A DNA stretch of 64,000 nucleotides from Trueperella bonasi (GCF_030811535.1 NZ_JAUSQX010000001.1:1736001-1800000); one strand, 5' to 3'. Positions 8,389-18,573 are shown, counted from the first letter of the stretch. Numbers and translations: made by a program. Notes: generated by a model not told the origin, from the letters alone.

Positions 8389-9782
8389 TCCCGATAAGCC
8401 TTTCGCAAGCGGCGATGGACGTTAAAGGTACGCTTGATGGCGCCGGTGATGAGATGGTCACGGGCGTCGTTTCAGATACCCGGCAGATTCGCGGAGGCGA
8501 GCTTTTCGTTGCCATTGCAGGTGAACGGGTGGACGGTTCGAGCCTTGCGGGTGCCGCGTTTAAAGCTGGCGCGGTAGGTGTTCTGACGGCCAACGCGAAG
8601 GTTGCCTTGGACTCGGGGGCTCCGGTGGATCGCATCATTTCAGTTGATGATCCACTCCTTGCGCTTGGCTCGCTCGCCCGGGAATCATTGCGCCGTGCAC
8701 GCCAGGCCAATCCTTCTTTGAAAGTCGTGGCCGTGACCGGTTCGGTTGGTAAAACGACGACGAAGGACCTGCTGGCCTCCATGCTCGCCATCCGTGGCCC
8801 GATCATTGCTCCACCCGGATCGTTGAACAACGAGCTTGGCTTGCCCCTTACGGTATTGCGAGCGGGCGCGGACACCGCCACGCTCGTGTTGGAGATGGGT
8901 GCGGACAGGATTGGAAATATCGAGTATTTGACCTCGATTGCCCCGCCGGATATTTCGGTGGTGCTATCGGTGGCACGGGCACACTTGGGCGAGTTCGGCG
9001 GAATCGAGAATATTGCGAAGGCGAAAGCCGAACTGGTGATCGGAACGAAACAAGGCGGCGTCGTGATCCTGAACGGAAACGACGAACGCGTGCGCGCCAT
9101 GGCGAACTTAACGGAAGCGGACGTCTACTTTTTTGGGGTGCAGGGGCTTCCCGGTCCACATGCTGAAGATGTTCGCCTTGATGATAGCGGCCATCCGAAG
9201 TTCACGTTGGTTACCTCTCGCGGTAGAGCAGAAGTGACGCTTGGGCTTGTTGGCGAACACCACGTGGCGAATGCGCTTGCGGCGGCGGCCGTGGCCGCAA
9301 GTTTCGGGATCGGCCCGGAACAGATCGCTCAGGTGCTGGCAAATAGCGGGCCCGTAAGCCCGCACCGAATGGCGGTGAGTGAACGCAATGGCGTTCTGAT
9401 CATTGACGATTCCTATAACGCTAATCCTGATTCGATGCGGGCAGGCCTCGATGCTCTTGAGAGCTTGGGGCGTGACCGCCGTAAGATTGCCGTGATTGGC
9501 GCGATGCTCGAACTCGGTGAAGCATCGGACGCCGAACACGCAGCGATTGGTGATTACGCGCATAAATCGGACGTTGATATCGTGATCGCGGTCGGTGAAC
9601 ATCTGCAGGCGCTGGTAGAGGCGGCGAAATCGCACGGTATTGACGTGCATGAAACCGATGCGGACACTGCACTGGCTGTGCTTTCCCCGATTTTCCAGCC
9701 CGGTGACGTAGTCTTGTTCAAAGGTTCTAATGGTTCTGGCGTGTGGCGCGTTGTAGAAGCGTTGCTGGGAGAGGATAGCTAA
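8385..9782 (+). CDS. murF: UDP-MurNAc-tripeptide--D-Ala-D-Ala ligase
   Basis: A protein of 465 residues that ligates D-Ala-D-Ala to the UDP-MurNAc-tripeptide, finishing the cytoplasmic pentapeptide. The ATP-binding loop is TGSVGKTTTKDLL (K123). LVLEMGADRIGNIEYL and IDDSYNANPDSMRAGLD are the central and C-terminal signatures of MurF. ATGA overlap with murE; the stop directly precedes the mraY start. Length and motifs are complete. Confidence 0.96.
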   Translation: MIPISLSQAAMDVKGTLDGAGDEMVTGVVSDTRQIRGGELFVAIAGERVDGSSLAGAAFKAGAVGVLTANAKVALDSGAPVDRIISVDDPLLALGSLARESLRRARQANPSLKVVAVTGSVGKTTTKDLLASMLAIRGPIIAPPGSLNNELGLPLTVLRAGADTATLVLEMGADRIGNIEYLTSIAPPDISVVLSVARAHLGEFGGIENIAKAKAELVIGTKQGGVVILNGNDERVRAMANLTEADVYFFGVQGLPGPHAEDVRLDDSGHPKFTLVTSRGRAEVTLGLVGEHHVANALAAAAVAASFGIGPEQIAQVLANSGPVSPHRMAVSERNGVLIIDDSYNANPDSMRAGLDALESLGRDRRKIAVIGAMLELGEASDAEHAAIGDYAHKSDVDIVIAVGEHLQALVEAAKSHGIDVHETDADTALAVLSPIFQPGDVVLFKGSNGSGVWRVVEALLGEDS

Positions 9783-10868
9783 ATGCTTGCAATTCTCATA
9801 GCGCTGGCAACGTCGCTCATCATTTCGCTGTTCGGCACGCCGCTTCTGGTGAGATTTTTGAAGCGGCGATCTTACGGCCAATACATTCGTGAGGACGGGC
9901 CAACCACCCACTTAGTCAAGCGCGGTACGCCCACGATGGGCGGGATCGTGATCATTGGCGCGACTGTTATCGGGTATACACTGGCCAATCTCGCCACCCA
10001 GCGACTTCCGAATGCCTCCGGCGTTCTCCTGCTATGCCTGATGGTGGGCATGGGCCTGATCGGTTTTCTTGACGACTACTCAAAGATCCGAAATGAACGC
10101 TCCTTGGGCCTGACCCCGATGGGGAAAATCCTTGGGCAGGGCGTGGTTGGCGTTGCGTTCGCGGTGGCATCTCTCCAGTTTAAGAATGACCTGAATCGTA
10201 CGCCGGCCTCGATGCGCATATCTTTTGTACGCGATACGGAGATGAACCTCGCGTTTGCAGGCACGGCTATTGGCGTGGTGTTATTTGTGATCTGGGCAAA
10301 CTTCCTGATCACCGCGTGGTCGAATGCTGTGAATTTGACGGATGGGCTTGATGGTTTGGCCGCGGGTGCGGCCTCGATCGCGTTCGGCGCCTATACGGTG
10401 TTGACTATTTGGCAGTCCTATCAATCCTGCCTGTCGGTGGTCAATCCTGCGCCCGGGTGTTACGACGTGCGTGATCCGCGAGATCTTGCGATCGTGTGCG
10501 CGGCAATTGTGGGCGCCTGCCTCGGTTTCCTGTGGCACAATACCTCACCTGCCGCGATCTTTATGGGGGATACGGGCTCACTGGCACTTGGCGGCGCATT
10601 CGCGGGCGTGTCAATCCTGACCCAAACCCAGTTCCTCGCTGTTTTGATTGGCGGCCTGTTCGTGATCATTGTGATGTCGAACGTCATTCAAGTGGGCTCG
10701 TTTAAAACAACCGGTAAACGCGTATTCAAGATGGCGCCGCTGCATCATCACTTCGAGCTTAAGGGCTGGAAAGAAGTAACGATCGTGGTGCGTTTCTGGC
10801 TGATCGAGGCATTGCTCGCAGCCGTTGGTATGGGCCTGTTTTACGCGGAATGGTTGGCGCAGCAATGA
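9783..10868 (+). CDS. mraY: Phospho-MurNAc-pentapeptide transferase
   Basis: An integral membrane enzyme of 361 residues that transfers phospho-MurNAc-pentapeptide to undecaprenyl phosphate, giving lipid I. About ten hydrophobic helices are visible. The catalytic blocks are FLDDYSK, NLTDGLDGLA and FMGDTGSLALGG, and the KMAPLHHHFELKGW loop with its histidines is intact. It starts at the base after the murF stop and its stop overlaps murD. A polar insert near residues 215-235 (SCLSVVNPAPGCYDVRDP) sits in an external loop and holds three cysteines. Confidence 0.96.
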   Translation: MLAILIALATSLIISLFGTPLLVRFLKRRSYGQYIREDGPTTHLVKRGTPTMGGIVIIGATVIGYTLANLATQRLPNASGVLLLCLMVGMGLIGFLDDYSKIRNERSLGLTPMGKILGQGVVGVAFAVASLQFKNDLNRTPASMRISFVRDTEMNLAFAGTAIGVVLFVIWANFLITAWSNAVNLTDGLDGLAAGAASIAFGAYTVLTIWQSYQSCLSVVNPAPGCYDVRDPRDLAIVCAAIVGACLGFLWHNTSPAAIFMGDTGSLALGGAFAGVSILTQTQFLAVLIGGLFVIIVMSNVIQVGSFKTTGKRVFKMAPLHHHFELKGWKEVTIVVRFWLIEALLAAVGMGLFYAEWLAQQ

Positions 10869-12328
10869 TGATTCCCGGTGCCCGCGACTTGGACGGCTTG
10901 CGGATCGCCGTTTTGGGGCTCGGCGTCTCGGGCCGGGCAGCCCTCGAAACGCTTTCGACGCGGGTGAGCGCGCAGCTATCTGCCTGGGATGCTAACGCCA
11001 CGGCCCGCGAAGCGTTCGCCGATCTTGACGGCGGTGCAAACGAGGATCCGGATGCTCTTCTTGATGAGCTACTTGCCTGGAATCCCGATGTTGTGGTGAT
11101 ATCCCCGGCGTTTGCCATGGTGGGCACCGAGTGGGGGCGGCTGCGTGACGCCGGCGTGAAAGTGTGGTCAGAAATTGAACTTGCCTGGCGCCTTCGTGCC
11201 GCGCACGCGGACGGCAGCTTCGCGCCGTGGCTGGCGGTGACCGGTACGAATGGGAAAACGACGACGGTCTCCATGCTTGCCTCCATCCTCCAGCACGCCG
11301 GATTACGCGGCGTAGCCGTTGGGAATGTGGGCACGCCAGCGGTAGCGGCAGTTAGCGCAACCGATGATGACGCACCACAAGCATTTGCCTTCGAACTTTC
11401 CTCCTTTCAACTCGCAGCCACGGAATCGATGGCTCCGGCCGCAGCTATCTGCCTCAATTTCGCCGACGACCATTTGGAATGGCATGGAAATCGGGAACAC
11501 TACCGCGATTCGAAGGCGAGCATCTATGCAAACGTGCACGGCCCCAGGATTTACCCTGTTGGTGAGCAAGCAGTTGAATCCATGGTGCTCGATGCCCCGA
11601 AGCTCGAAGGCGCCTACAACGTCGGCATCGCGATAGATACCCCGTTGCCGGGGCAGATCGGCCTGGTTGAAGACGTGATCGTGGACCGCGCTTTTGTGGC
11701 CGATCCCGCGCAGGCCGAAGCACTTTTCGAGCTTTCGGATCTGGCTCACCTGGCGGCGGATAACGGCGTTTTGCCGTTCCACATCCTGAAAGATGCCCTA
11801 GCAGCAGTAGCCTTGGCACGATCAATCGAGGTAGCACCGGAACACATTGCTGCCGGGCTGCGAGCCTTTTCGGGTGGGCGCCACCGGTTGGAATTGGTGG
11901 CAAACATTGACGGCGTGCGATACATCGACGATTCCAAAGCCACTAACGCTCATGCTGCACAGTCAGCGATTCGCGTGCTGGAAAACGTGGTGTGGATCGT
12001 GGGCGGGCAAGCCAAGGGCGCAAGCTTCACCGAACTCGTGGCGAAAGTAGCGCCGCACCTGCGCGCCGTCGTCGTGATTGGTGTGGATCAGGAGCCGTGG
12101 CGAAACGCGCTTGCAGACGCGGCAGTGCCCGTTCACTACGTCGATCCCGCTGCGGACAAGCCCATGCGCGAAGCGGTGGCGCAGGCCCAAGCTTTTGCAC
12201 ATTCGGGCGATACCGTGCTGCTCGCGCCCGCAAGCGCGTCGATGGACCAGTTCGCGTCTTACGCCGATCGCGGCGAACAGTTTGCGAACGCCGTGCGAGA
12301 CCTCGGGGGTGAACATGGCAGCTATTGA
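10865..12328 (+). CDS. murD: UDP-MurNAc-L-Ala--D-glutamate ligase
   Basis: A cytoplasmic ligase of 487 residues adding D-Glu to UDP-MurNAc-L-Ala. The N-terminal dinucleotide-like fold begins at RIAVLGLGVSGRAAL, the ATP loop is TGTNGKTTTVSML (K131), and the C-terminal domain contains YIDDSKATNAHA. ATG 10865 overlaps the mraY stop by four bases; an earlier in-frame start inside mraY is less likely. It overlaps ftsW by 14 bases. It is slightly longer than the usual 440-460 residues because of inserts in the central domain. Confidence 0.95.
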   Translation: MMIPGARDLDGLRIAVLGLGVSGRAALETLSTRVSAQLSAWDANATAREAFADLDGGANEDPDALLDELLAWNPDVVVISPAFAMVGTEWGRLRDAGVKVWSEIELAWRLRAAHADGSFAPWLAVTGTNGKTTTVSMLASILQHAGLRGVAVGNVGTPAVAAVSATDDDAPQAFAFELSSFQLAATESMAPAAAICLNFADDHLEWHGNREHYRDSKASIYANVHGPRIYPVGEQAVESMVLDAPKLEGAYNVGIAIDTPLPGQIGLVEDVIVDRAFVADPAQAEALFELSDLAHLAADNGVLPFHILKDALAAVALARSIEVAPEHIAAGLRAFSGGRHRLELVANIDGVRYIDDSKATNAHAAQSAIRVLENVVWIVGGQAKGASFTELVAKVAPHLRAVVVIGVDQEPWRNALADAAVPVHYVDPAADKPMREAVAQAQAFAHSGDTVLLAPASASMDQFASYADRGEQFANAVRDLGGEHGSY

Positions 12329-13550
12329 TGCCAAACCGCTGACTGAAAATGGCCGAATGCGGCGCGATGCCGTTCATCAGGGTCTGATGGTCGTGCTGCT
12401 CAGTACGGCGGCGCTGGTGGCTATCGGCCTTGTGATGGTGTTTTCTGCCACCGCTCCCGCTTCGATCAGGGTGGTGGATGCAAACCCGGACCAGGCACTG
12501 TTTTCCGTCGCAATTCGGCAGGTTATTTCAGCAATCATCGGTATCGTTTTTGGGATTATTCTTGCGGTACTGCCCGCGCGAATCTTCAATTCTTCGCTCG
12601 CACACGGAGCGCTCGGCCTGGGCGTGCTACTGCAAATCGGCGTGCTCCTTCAGGGCGGCGAAGGTGTTGGCGGAAACAATAACTGGCTTGATATTGGCCC
12701 GATCGCGATCCAGCCATCAGAGTTTTTGAAACTCGCAATGGTCGTCTGGCTGGCCTATATGCTCAGCTGCCTTACCTTAAAAGAGATCCGAACTCCGCAA
12801 ATGCTGGTCATTCCCACGCTCGGATTTGCGGCGGCAATCGGGGTGGTCGCCCTCGGTGGTGACCTGGGAACGGCGCTGATATTTGCCATGATCGCCCTGG
12901 GCATGTTCTGGATTGCAGGGGTGAGGGGTAAACATCTTGTGTTTCCGATTCTGATCGGCGGATTTTTAGGCGGTATTTTAGTGGTGGCTCGCCCCTCGCG
13001 CTTGCGGCGAGTGGGGGATTTTTTTGGAGACCTCGTGAGCCTTCCCGACATCCATTCGCCCACGCAGATTGAATTTGCGCAGTTCGCTTTCGGATCGGGT
13101 GGAGTGACCGGCGTCGGTATTGGTGCTGGCAAAGAAAAATGGTGGGACCTGAAAGAGGCGCATACCGATTTTATTTTTGCCGTGGTGGGTGAAGAACTCG
13201 GCCTATTGGGCGTGTTAGCCGTGATCGCGTTGTTCTTGGCGCTAGGTTGGGGCCTGAAACAGATCGCGTTCAATCATCCGAATAGGTACGGGCAGCTGGT
13301 CACGGGTGGTGCGGCGATGTGGCTGTGCGGGCAGGCTTTTGCCAACATGCTCGTGGTGGCGGGCTTGCTCCCCGTTTTCGGCGTGCCGCTACCATTTATT
13401 TCCTATGGAGGTAGCTCGATGATTGCCACGCTTGGCATGGTTGGCATCGTGACCGGAAGTGCCCTGAGCGTGCCGGGGGTGAAGGAGAGCTTCCGAGTTC
13501 CCAGTAGACTAGCTCACGGAGCACGAACGCTTGTGAGGAGAAACGGATAA
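12315..13550 (+). CDS. ftsW: FtsW, SEDS-family septal glycosyltransferase
   Basis: A polytopic membrane protein of 411 residues with about ten helices, the SEDS partner of FtsI that polymerises lipid II at the septum. Signature stretches are GNNNWLDIGPIAIQPSEFLK, DLGTALIFAMIALGMFWIAG, the external loop ending HTDFIFAVVGEELGLLGV, and GVPLPFISYGGSSM near the C-terminus. ATG 12315 is used, with GGGGGTGAAC upstream inside the end of murD; a much longer upstream frame has no homology. The stop TAATG overlaps the murG start by one base. Confidence 0.95.
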   Translation: MAAIDAKPLTENGRMRRDAVHQGLMVVLLSTAALVAIGLVMVFSATAPASIRVVDANPDQALFSVAIRQVISAIIGIVFGIILAVLPARIFNSSLAHGALGLGVLLQIGVLLQGGEGVGGNNNWLDIGPIAIQPSEFLKLAMVVWLAYMLSCLTLKEIRTPQMLVIPTLGFAAAIGVVALGGDLGTALIFAMIALGMFWIAGVRGKHLVFPILIGGFLGGILVVARPSRLRRVGDFFGDLVSLPDIHSPTQIEFAQFAFGSGGVTGVGIGAGKEKWWDLKEAHTDFIFAVVGEELGLLGVLAVIALFLALGWGLKQIAFNHPNRYGQLVTGGAAMWLCGQAFANMLVVAGLLPVFGVPLPFISYGGSSMIATLGMVGIVTGSALSVPGVKESFRVPSRLAHGARTLVRRNG

Positions 13551-14662
13551 TGCCGAATATCGTTCTTGCTGGTGGTGGAACAGCCGGGCATGTAAACCCG
13601 CTGCTTGCTACCGCGAATGCTATCCGAGAAGCGAGCCCGGACAGTCACCTCGTGGCGGTGGGCACGGACTCTGGTTTGGAGGCGAGCCTGGTTCCCGATG
13701 CTGGGTTCCAGCTGGAAACTATCGAGCGAGTGCCGCTTCCAAGGTCTATGTCGCTTGATATTGCGCGGCTTCCCATGAGGATTCGGGGCGCGACGACGGC
13801 GGCCGGCGCAATTTTGGATCGGCACCGGGCTGACGTGGTGGTCGGCTTTGGCGGATACGTGTCAACACCCGTGTATCTGGCTGCTCGGAAGCGAAAGATC
13901 CCGGTGGTGGTGCACGAAGGTAATGCTCGGCCCGGCATAGCGAATAAAGTGGGGGCACGCTTTGCGGCCACGGTGGCGTTGACCTTCCCGTCAACTCCGC
14001 TTCGCGCGAGAAAGGGCATCACGGTGTGCGTGGGCTTACCACTCAAGCCGGAGATTGAGGAGTTGGCCGCCCGCCCGGGTGGGCGGAAAGCTGCACGTTA
14101 TGAGGCGGCTGCGCGCTTTGGGCTTAATGCGGAGGAACCGATCTTGTTGGTAACGGGCGGTTCTTCGGGAGCAAAACACCTGAATGACGTGTTTGCTGCA
14201 GCGGCCGGTGACATTCGAAGTGTGGGTATCCAAACAATTCACGTGACCGGGCGCGGAAAAGATGCACCTGTGCGAGCCAAGGCCCCCGATTCGGGTTACG
14301 TTGTGATCGACTATGTGGACGATATGGAAAACGCTTATGCGGCTGCCGATCTGGCGGTTTCGCGGGCGGGAGCCGGAATGGTGGCTGAGCTTTCTGCGCT
14401 CGGGCTGCCTGCGGTGTTTGTTCCGCTTCCGATAGGCAATGGTGAGCAGGCGCTCAACGCGAAGGACGTGGTGAACGCGGGAGGTGCGATCATGATAGAC
14501 AACAAGAAGCTTGATGTGCGAGCAGTCCGAGATCGTATTATTCCCCTATTTGAGGCAGATACGCTACAAAAAATGTCCCAGCGTTCAACGGGTGTTTCGC
14601 CGCTTAATGCGGCTAGCAGGTTGTCGGAGATTGCGCTCCATCTTGCCGAGGCCGTGCGATGA
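13550..14662 (+). CDS. murG: Undecaprenyldiphospho-MurNAc-pentapeptide GlcNAc transferase
   Basis: GT28 glycosyltransferase of 370 residues making lipid II from lipid I on the inner membrane face. The first glycine-rich loop is VLAGGGTAGHVNP (residues 4-16). GGYVSTPVYLAA and VVVHEGNARPGIANK are N-domain signatures, and the C-domain holds LLVTGGSSGAKHLN and the UDP-GlcNAc site SRAGAGMVAELSALGLPAV. GAGGAG-type ribosome-binding site before ATG 13550; ATGA overlap with murC. Confidence 0.96.
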   Translation: MPNIVLAGGGTAGHVNPLLATANAIREASPDSHLVAVGTDSGLEASLVPDAGFQLETIERVPLPRSMSLDIARLPMRIRGATTAAGAILDRHRADVVVGFGGYVSTPVYLAARKRKIPVVVHEGNARPGIANKVGARFAATVALTFPSTPLRARKGITVCVGLPLKPEIEELAARPGGRKAARYEAAARFGLNAEEPILLVTGGSSGAKHLNDVFAAAAGDIRSVGIQTIHVTGRGKDAPVRAKAPDSGYVVIDYVDDMENAYAAADLAVSRAGAGMVAELSALGLPAVFVPLPIGNGEQALNAKDVVNAGGAIMIDNKKLDVRAVRDRIIPLFEADTLQKMSQRSTGVSPLNAASRLSEIALHLAEAVR

Positions 14663-15990
14663 AATACCATCTGATTGGCGCTGGTGGCGCCGGGATGTCC
14701 GTGGTGGGCCAGCTGTTATTGGAGGCCGGGCACGAGGTGAGCGGCTCGGACCGCGGTGAATCTGCGAATGTTGAGCGCTTGCGGAAGGCCGGCGGGAAGA
14801 TTGCGATCGGGCATGACGCCGCCAATGTTCCGCCAGGTGCCGTCGTCGTGGTTTCAACCGCGATCAAGGCCGATAATCCAGAGTTCGCGGTCGCCAAAGA
14901 ACGCGGCCAAGAGATTATCCACCGTTCTCAGGCGCTGGCGATAGCTGCGGCCGGTAAGGATTTTATTGCGGTGGCAGGCGCGCACGGTAAAACGACGACG
15001 TCGGGCATGCTCGCCGTCGCATTCGACGCGCTTGGGCGTGATCCATCCCGGGCCATCGGTGGTCAGCTTGCCGGCGGGATGTCGGGCGGGCATATGGGCG
15101 AAGGCTCAATGTTCATTGCTGAAGCTGATGAATCCGATGGCTCCTTCTTGAATTACTCGCCGCGCGTGGCTCTCGTGACGAATATCGAACCCGATCACTT
15201 GGACCACTTCGGTTCGGAAGAAGCGTTTCACGAGGCTTTTGCACAGTTCGCCCGCAGGATCGAGTTCGGCGGATTGTTGATCTGTTGCGCCGATAGTCCA
15301 GGTGCTTTTGACTTGGCGAAGCGCGCACGGGCAGCTGGGATGCGCACGTGGACGTACGGCCGGGGTGAAGGCTTGGAACACCACGCGAAGATTACCGACG
15401 TGGATGGGGGAGCAGCCCTCCAATTCCGTGGCAAACCGATCAAGCTACGGCTGGCAGTTCCGGGTGCACACAATGTTTTGAATGCTACGGGTGCGCTTTT
15501 GGTGGGCATTGAACTTGGCGAAGATGCGCAAGACATGGCCGACGCGTTGACGAATTTTCGTGGCACGGGGCGCAGATTTGAGCGCCGAGGCGAAAAGGCG
15601 GGGCGCACCGTCGTCGACGACTATGCCCATCACCCAACCGAGGTGCGGGCCACCCTCGAAACTGCACGCGAGGTGACGGCAGGTGGCGTGCGGGTCCTGT
15701 TTCAGCCACACCTGTATTCGCGCACCGAAAACTTTGCAAAAGAGTTCGCGGATGCGTTGGCGTTGGCGGATTCCGTCGTCGTAACGAACGTGTTCCCCGC
15801 GCGAGAAGTGCCAGAAGATGGTCGTGAATCGGATGCGATTACTGAGCTTTTGCCCAAGGCGGAGCTGGTTGCGGATCGGCACGATGCCGCGCGGCGGATC
15901 GCTGAACTTTCCAAGCCCGGTGACCTGGTGATCACGATGGGCGCGGGAGACATCACCGAGATGGCCGACGTCGTTTTAGGAGCCCTATGA
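14659..15990 (+). CDS. murC: UDP-MurNAc--L-alanine ligase
   Basis: Mur ligase of 443 residues adding the first amino acid, L-Ala. It starts with the nucleotide-binding IGAGGAGMSVVGQLL, has the ATP loop GAHGKTTTSGML (K111), the MurC block EADESDGSFL, the metal-binding histidine region EPDHLDHFG and the C-terminal DDYAHHPTEV. Coupled by ATGA overlaps to murG and ftsQ. Confidence 0.96.
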   Translation: MKYHLIGAGGAGMSVVGQLLLEAGHEVSGSDRGESANVERLRKAGGKIAIGHDAANVPPGAVVVVSTAIKADNPEFAVAKERGQEIIHRSQALAIAAAGKDFIAVAGAHGKTTTSGMLAVAFDALGRDPSRAIGGQLAGGMSGGHMGEGSMFIAEADESDGSFLNYSPRVALVTNIEPDHLDHFGSEEAFHEAFAQFARRIEFGGLLICCADSPGAFDLAKRARAAGMRTWTYGRGEGLEHHAKITDVDGGAALQFRGKPIKLRLAVPGAHNVLNATGALLVGIELGEDAQDMADALTNFRGTGRRFERRGEKAGRTVVDDYAHHPTEVRATLETAREVTAGGVRVLFQPHLYSRTENFAKEFADALALADSVVVTNVFPAREVPEDGRESDAITELLPKAELVADRHDAARRIAELSKPGDLVITMGAGDITEMADVVLGAL

Positions 15991-17171
15991 GGGCGCCTCG
16001 CCAGCCTCGTAAACCAAGCCGCTTGACCACCCAGTCGCCAGTGCCGCGCGAGGGCGGGGGAGAGTTGCCTGCCAAACGGCGGCCCACGATGGAAGACCAT
16101 ATTCCAACCGCGCCCGCGCCAGAAGTGTGGCACGACTGGGAGGACGTCGAGGATGCCGAGTGGTACGAGGACCCGGAAGATCTGGCGCAGGAAGTTGCTC
16201 TGGAGCGCCCCGATAACGACGACGGCGCGCGCGTTGAGGCCGGCGAGACCGATGACGCGAAACCAGAGGATCTCGCCGAGGGCACACCCGAGGAGCTTCG
16301 TGAGGGCGCGGTACAAAGCCGGTCGAAGGCTTTGGCGAAAATTAGCGAGCTCGAGCTGGGTAAGCGAGCGGGAATGCTGTGGGCCCAGACCAGGGCACAC
16401 GTGTTAGAGCGAAATGACTACCAGGATGGCGGGAATTCGATCAGTCTCGATGCGCGGCGGCAGGAGCGGCGCAGAGAAGAAAAGAAGATCCGGCTCAAGC
16501 GCCTTGGCATTGTTGCAGGTATTCTTGCCGCCGGTGCTTTTGTGGCCTGGCTGCTGCTCGGTTCCCCGCTTACGCGCTACGAATTCGATGCGGCGGATAT
16601 TACGGGATATTCAGAGCCTTCGATTGTTAATCGCGCTCAGGTGGAAGAAGTCGTGGCGCGGCGCGATGGTGATTCGGTTCTTTTATTAGACGAGCGCACG
16701 TTGGAAAACGAGATCGTGAGTGAGATTCCCGAGATCGCTACCGCGAGTGTGGATCGGCATTTCCCAGACGGCCTTTCCGTGGCAATTACCGAGGCCGTTC
16801 CCGTTGCGTGCATGTCTGCAGATGAGGGATGCGTAGCGGTCACCGAGAGTGGGGATTATCTAGATATTCCGCCGGATCTGGCAAGTACGCTGCCGCGAAT
16901 CGGCGATATCGGTGCGGAGTTGGATTCGGCAGCTGCGGTTGCGGATGCGCTTGCCGTACTTGGAACGCTGTCTGCATCCACGCGCGCTTTGGTATCCGAA
17001 ATTTCCATTGCAAACGGTGATTTAGTGACGATCAACTTTACCGATGGGCGCAGTGTTTTTTGGGGCGGGCTGGATCGCAACGATTTTAAGTCTCAGGTGC
17101 TTGACGCGCTTGTGAACCAGCCGGCCAGCCACTACGATGTGTCGATCCCGGAAGCTCCGGTCAGCAGATAA
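15987..17171 (+). CDS. ftsQ: FtsQ/DivIB cell-division protein with long acidic N-terminus
   Basis: A bitopic divisome protein of 394 residues. About 165 cytoplasmic residues come first, rich in Asp and Glu (WHDWEDVEDAEWYEDPEDL), then a basic stretch (RRQERRREEKKIRLKR), one membrane helix at about 172-193 (LGIVAGILAAGAFVAWLLLG) and an external POTRA plus FtsQ domain. The N-terminal tail is longer than in most FtsQ proteins. External residues such as FPDGLSVAITEAVPVACM fit the family. ATGA overlap with murC. The expected role is to hold FtsL/FtsB at the septum. Confidence 0.9.
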   Translation: MRAPRQPRKPSRLTTQSPVPREGGGELPAKRRPTMEDHIPTAPAPEVWHDWEDVEDAEWYEDPEDLAQEVALERPDNDDGARVEAGETDDAKPEDLAEGTPEELREGAVQSRSKALAKISELELGKRAGMLWAQTRAHVLERNDYQDGGNSISLDARRQERRREEKKIRLKRLGIVAGILAAGAFVAWLLLGSPLTRYEFDAADITGYSEPSIVNRAQVEEVVARRDGDSVLLLDERTLENEIVSEIPEIATASVDRHFPDGLSVAITEAVPVACMSADEGCVAVTESGDYLDIPPDLASTLPRIGDIGAELDSAAAVADALAVLGTLSASTRALVSEISIANGDLVTINFTDGRSVFWGGLDRNDFKSQVLDALVNQPASHYDVSIPEAPVSR

Positions 17172-17266
17172 AGCGCAGACTTTGCTGCAATTGGGCAACA
17201 CACCGGCGATGTCGTTGAAAATCGGCGCGCGCAACCGTACCTTTCTCGCGAGGTTGGAGCCAAAAT

Positions 17267-17287
17267 ACTTCAAGTTCAACTTGAAGT
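17267..17287. promoter_or_regulatory. Perfect palindrome just upstream of the ftsZ ribosome-binding site
   Basis: Arms ACTTCAAGTT (17267-17276) and AACTTGAAGT (17278-17287) flank one C. The element ends four bases before the GGAAGGA site of ftsZ, in the 132-base gap after ftsQ. It could be an operator, or an RNA hairpin limiting ribosome access. Confidence 0.65.
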
Positions 17288-17303
17288 TTGGAAGGAATAG
17301 CTT

Positions 17304-18515
17304 ATGTACGCGTTGAACAACTCGGCGAATATTAAGGTCGTTGGCGTTGGCGGAGGCGGCGTGAATGCTGTTGACCGCATGATCCAAGACGGCCTTGCAG
17401 GCGTCGAATTTATTGCGGTGAACACCGATAGCCAGTCGCTTGCCAAGTCCGAGGCGGAGACGAAGATCGACATCGGCCGAGACGTTTCTAATGGTCTTGG
17501 AGCCGGTGCGGATCCGACTGTTGGCCGCCGGGCGGCCGAGGAGAATATTGACGTCGTTCAGTCCACTCTCGAGGGTGCGGACATGGTGTTCGTGACTGCC
17601 GGTGAGGGTGGCGGAACCGGTACGGGTGCCGCTCCCGTGATCGCCAATGCGGCCCGTGAATTGGGAGCGCTGACCGTTGGTGTTGTTACGCGCCCGTTCT
17701 CCTTTGAAGGCTTGCAGCGCAATCGCAACGCGAATGAAGGCATCGCTGCTTTGCGTGAAGCGGTTGACACGTTGATCGTGATTCCGAATGACCGCCTGCT
17801 TGATGTGACCGAAGAAGACCTGTCGATCATTGAGGCCTACCGGCTGGCTGACGAGGTTTTGCATAACGGTGTGAAGGGGATTTCCGATCTGATCACGATG
17901 CCGGGCGAAGTGAATGTCGATTTCGCGGACGTCAACACGATCATGAAGGATGCCGGCACGGCGATCATGGGGATCGGTTCGGCGAACGGGCCGGATCGTG
18001 CGCTTCGCGCAACCGAGAATGCTATTTCTTCGCCTCTGCTTGAGGCTCGCGTTGACGGCGCGCATGGCGTGTTGCTCGCATTTACGGCCTCCACCGATTT
18101 CACTCTTACCGAGTATGCTGAAGCGTCCCAGCTGGTCAAGGAAGCTGTCGATCCGAATGCCAACATCATTATCGGTCTGATCATTGATGAATCGCTTGGT
18201 GATGAGGTCCGCGTGACCGTCATCGCTGCGGGCTTTGACGAGTCGAAGGACTACCTGATGAGCGGCCAGGAGCCTGACAAGCTTTCGGTACCCGTGGCTG
18301 CGCAGGCCACGCGGGCGGAAGCGGCACCGGAGCCGGCTGCTCCGGTGGAAAATCCCGTTGTTGAGCCCCAGGAGGCACAGCCGGCAGAATCTGCCCACCG
18401 CCCAAAGGTTAGCGGGGGTAACGAAGAGCGTTCGCTTGAGGTTCCCAAGGTGCAAGAAGAAAAGAGCCGCAGGCCCGACCTCGATATTCCGCCTTTCCTC
18501 TTCGGCGACGAGTAA
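17304..18515 (+). CDS. ftsZ: Cell-division GTPase FtsZ
   Basis: Tubulin-like GTPase of 403 residues that forms the Z ring. The GTP-binding parts are [16 protein letters not shown] near residues 12-27 and the tubulin signature [11 protein letters not shown] near 104-114. The T7-loop residues are in [14 protein letters not shown] near 198-211. A variable linker of about 70 residues rich in Pro, Ala and Glu leads to the C-terminal partner-binding peptide DLDIPPFLF, which contacts SepF and FtsW in actinobacteria. Strong GGAAGGA site before ATG 17304. Confidence 0.98.
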   Translation: MYALNNSANIKVVGVGGGGVNAVDRMIQDGLAGVEFIAVNTDSQSLAKSEAETKIDIGRDVSNGLGAGADPTVGRRAAEENIDVVQSTLEGADMVFVTAGEGGGTGTGAAPVIANAARELGALTVGVVTRPFSFEGLQRNRNANEGIAALREAVDTLIVIPNDRLLDVTEEDLSIIEAYRLADEVLHNGVKGISDLITMPGEVNVDFADVNTIMKDAGTAIMGIGSANGPDRALRATENAISSPLLEARVDGAHGVLLAFTASTDFTLTEYAEASQLVKEAVDPNANIIIGLIIDESLGDEVRVTVIAAGFDESKDYLMSGQEPDKLSVPVAAQATRAEAAPEPAAPVENPVVEPQEAQPAESAHRPKVSGGNEERSLEVPKVQEEKSRRPDLDIPPFLFGDE

Positions 18516-18573
18516 ACTGCTCGACGGTGAATAAAGGCGCCGAATAAAAACTTTTCCTTCTATCCTCTCTCTG

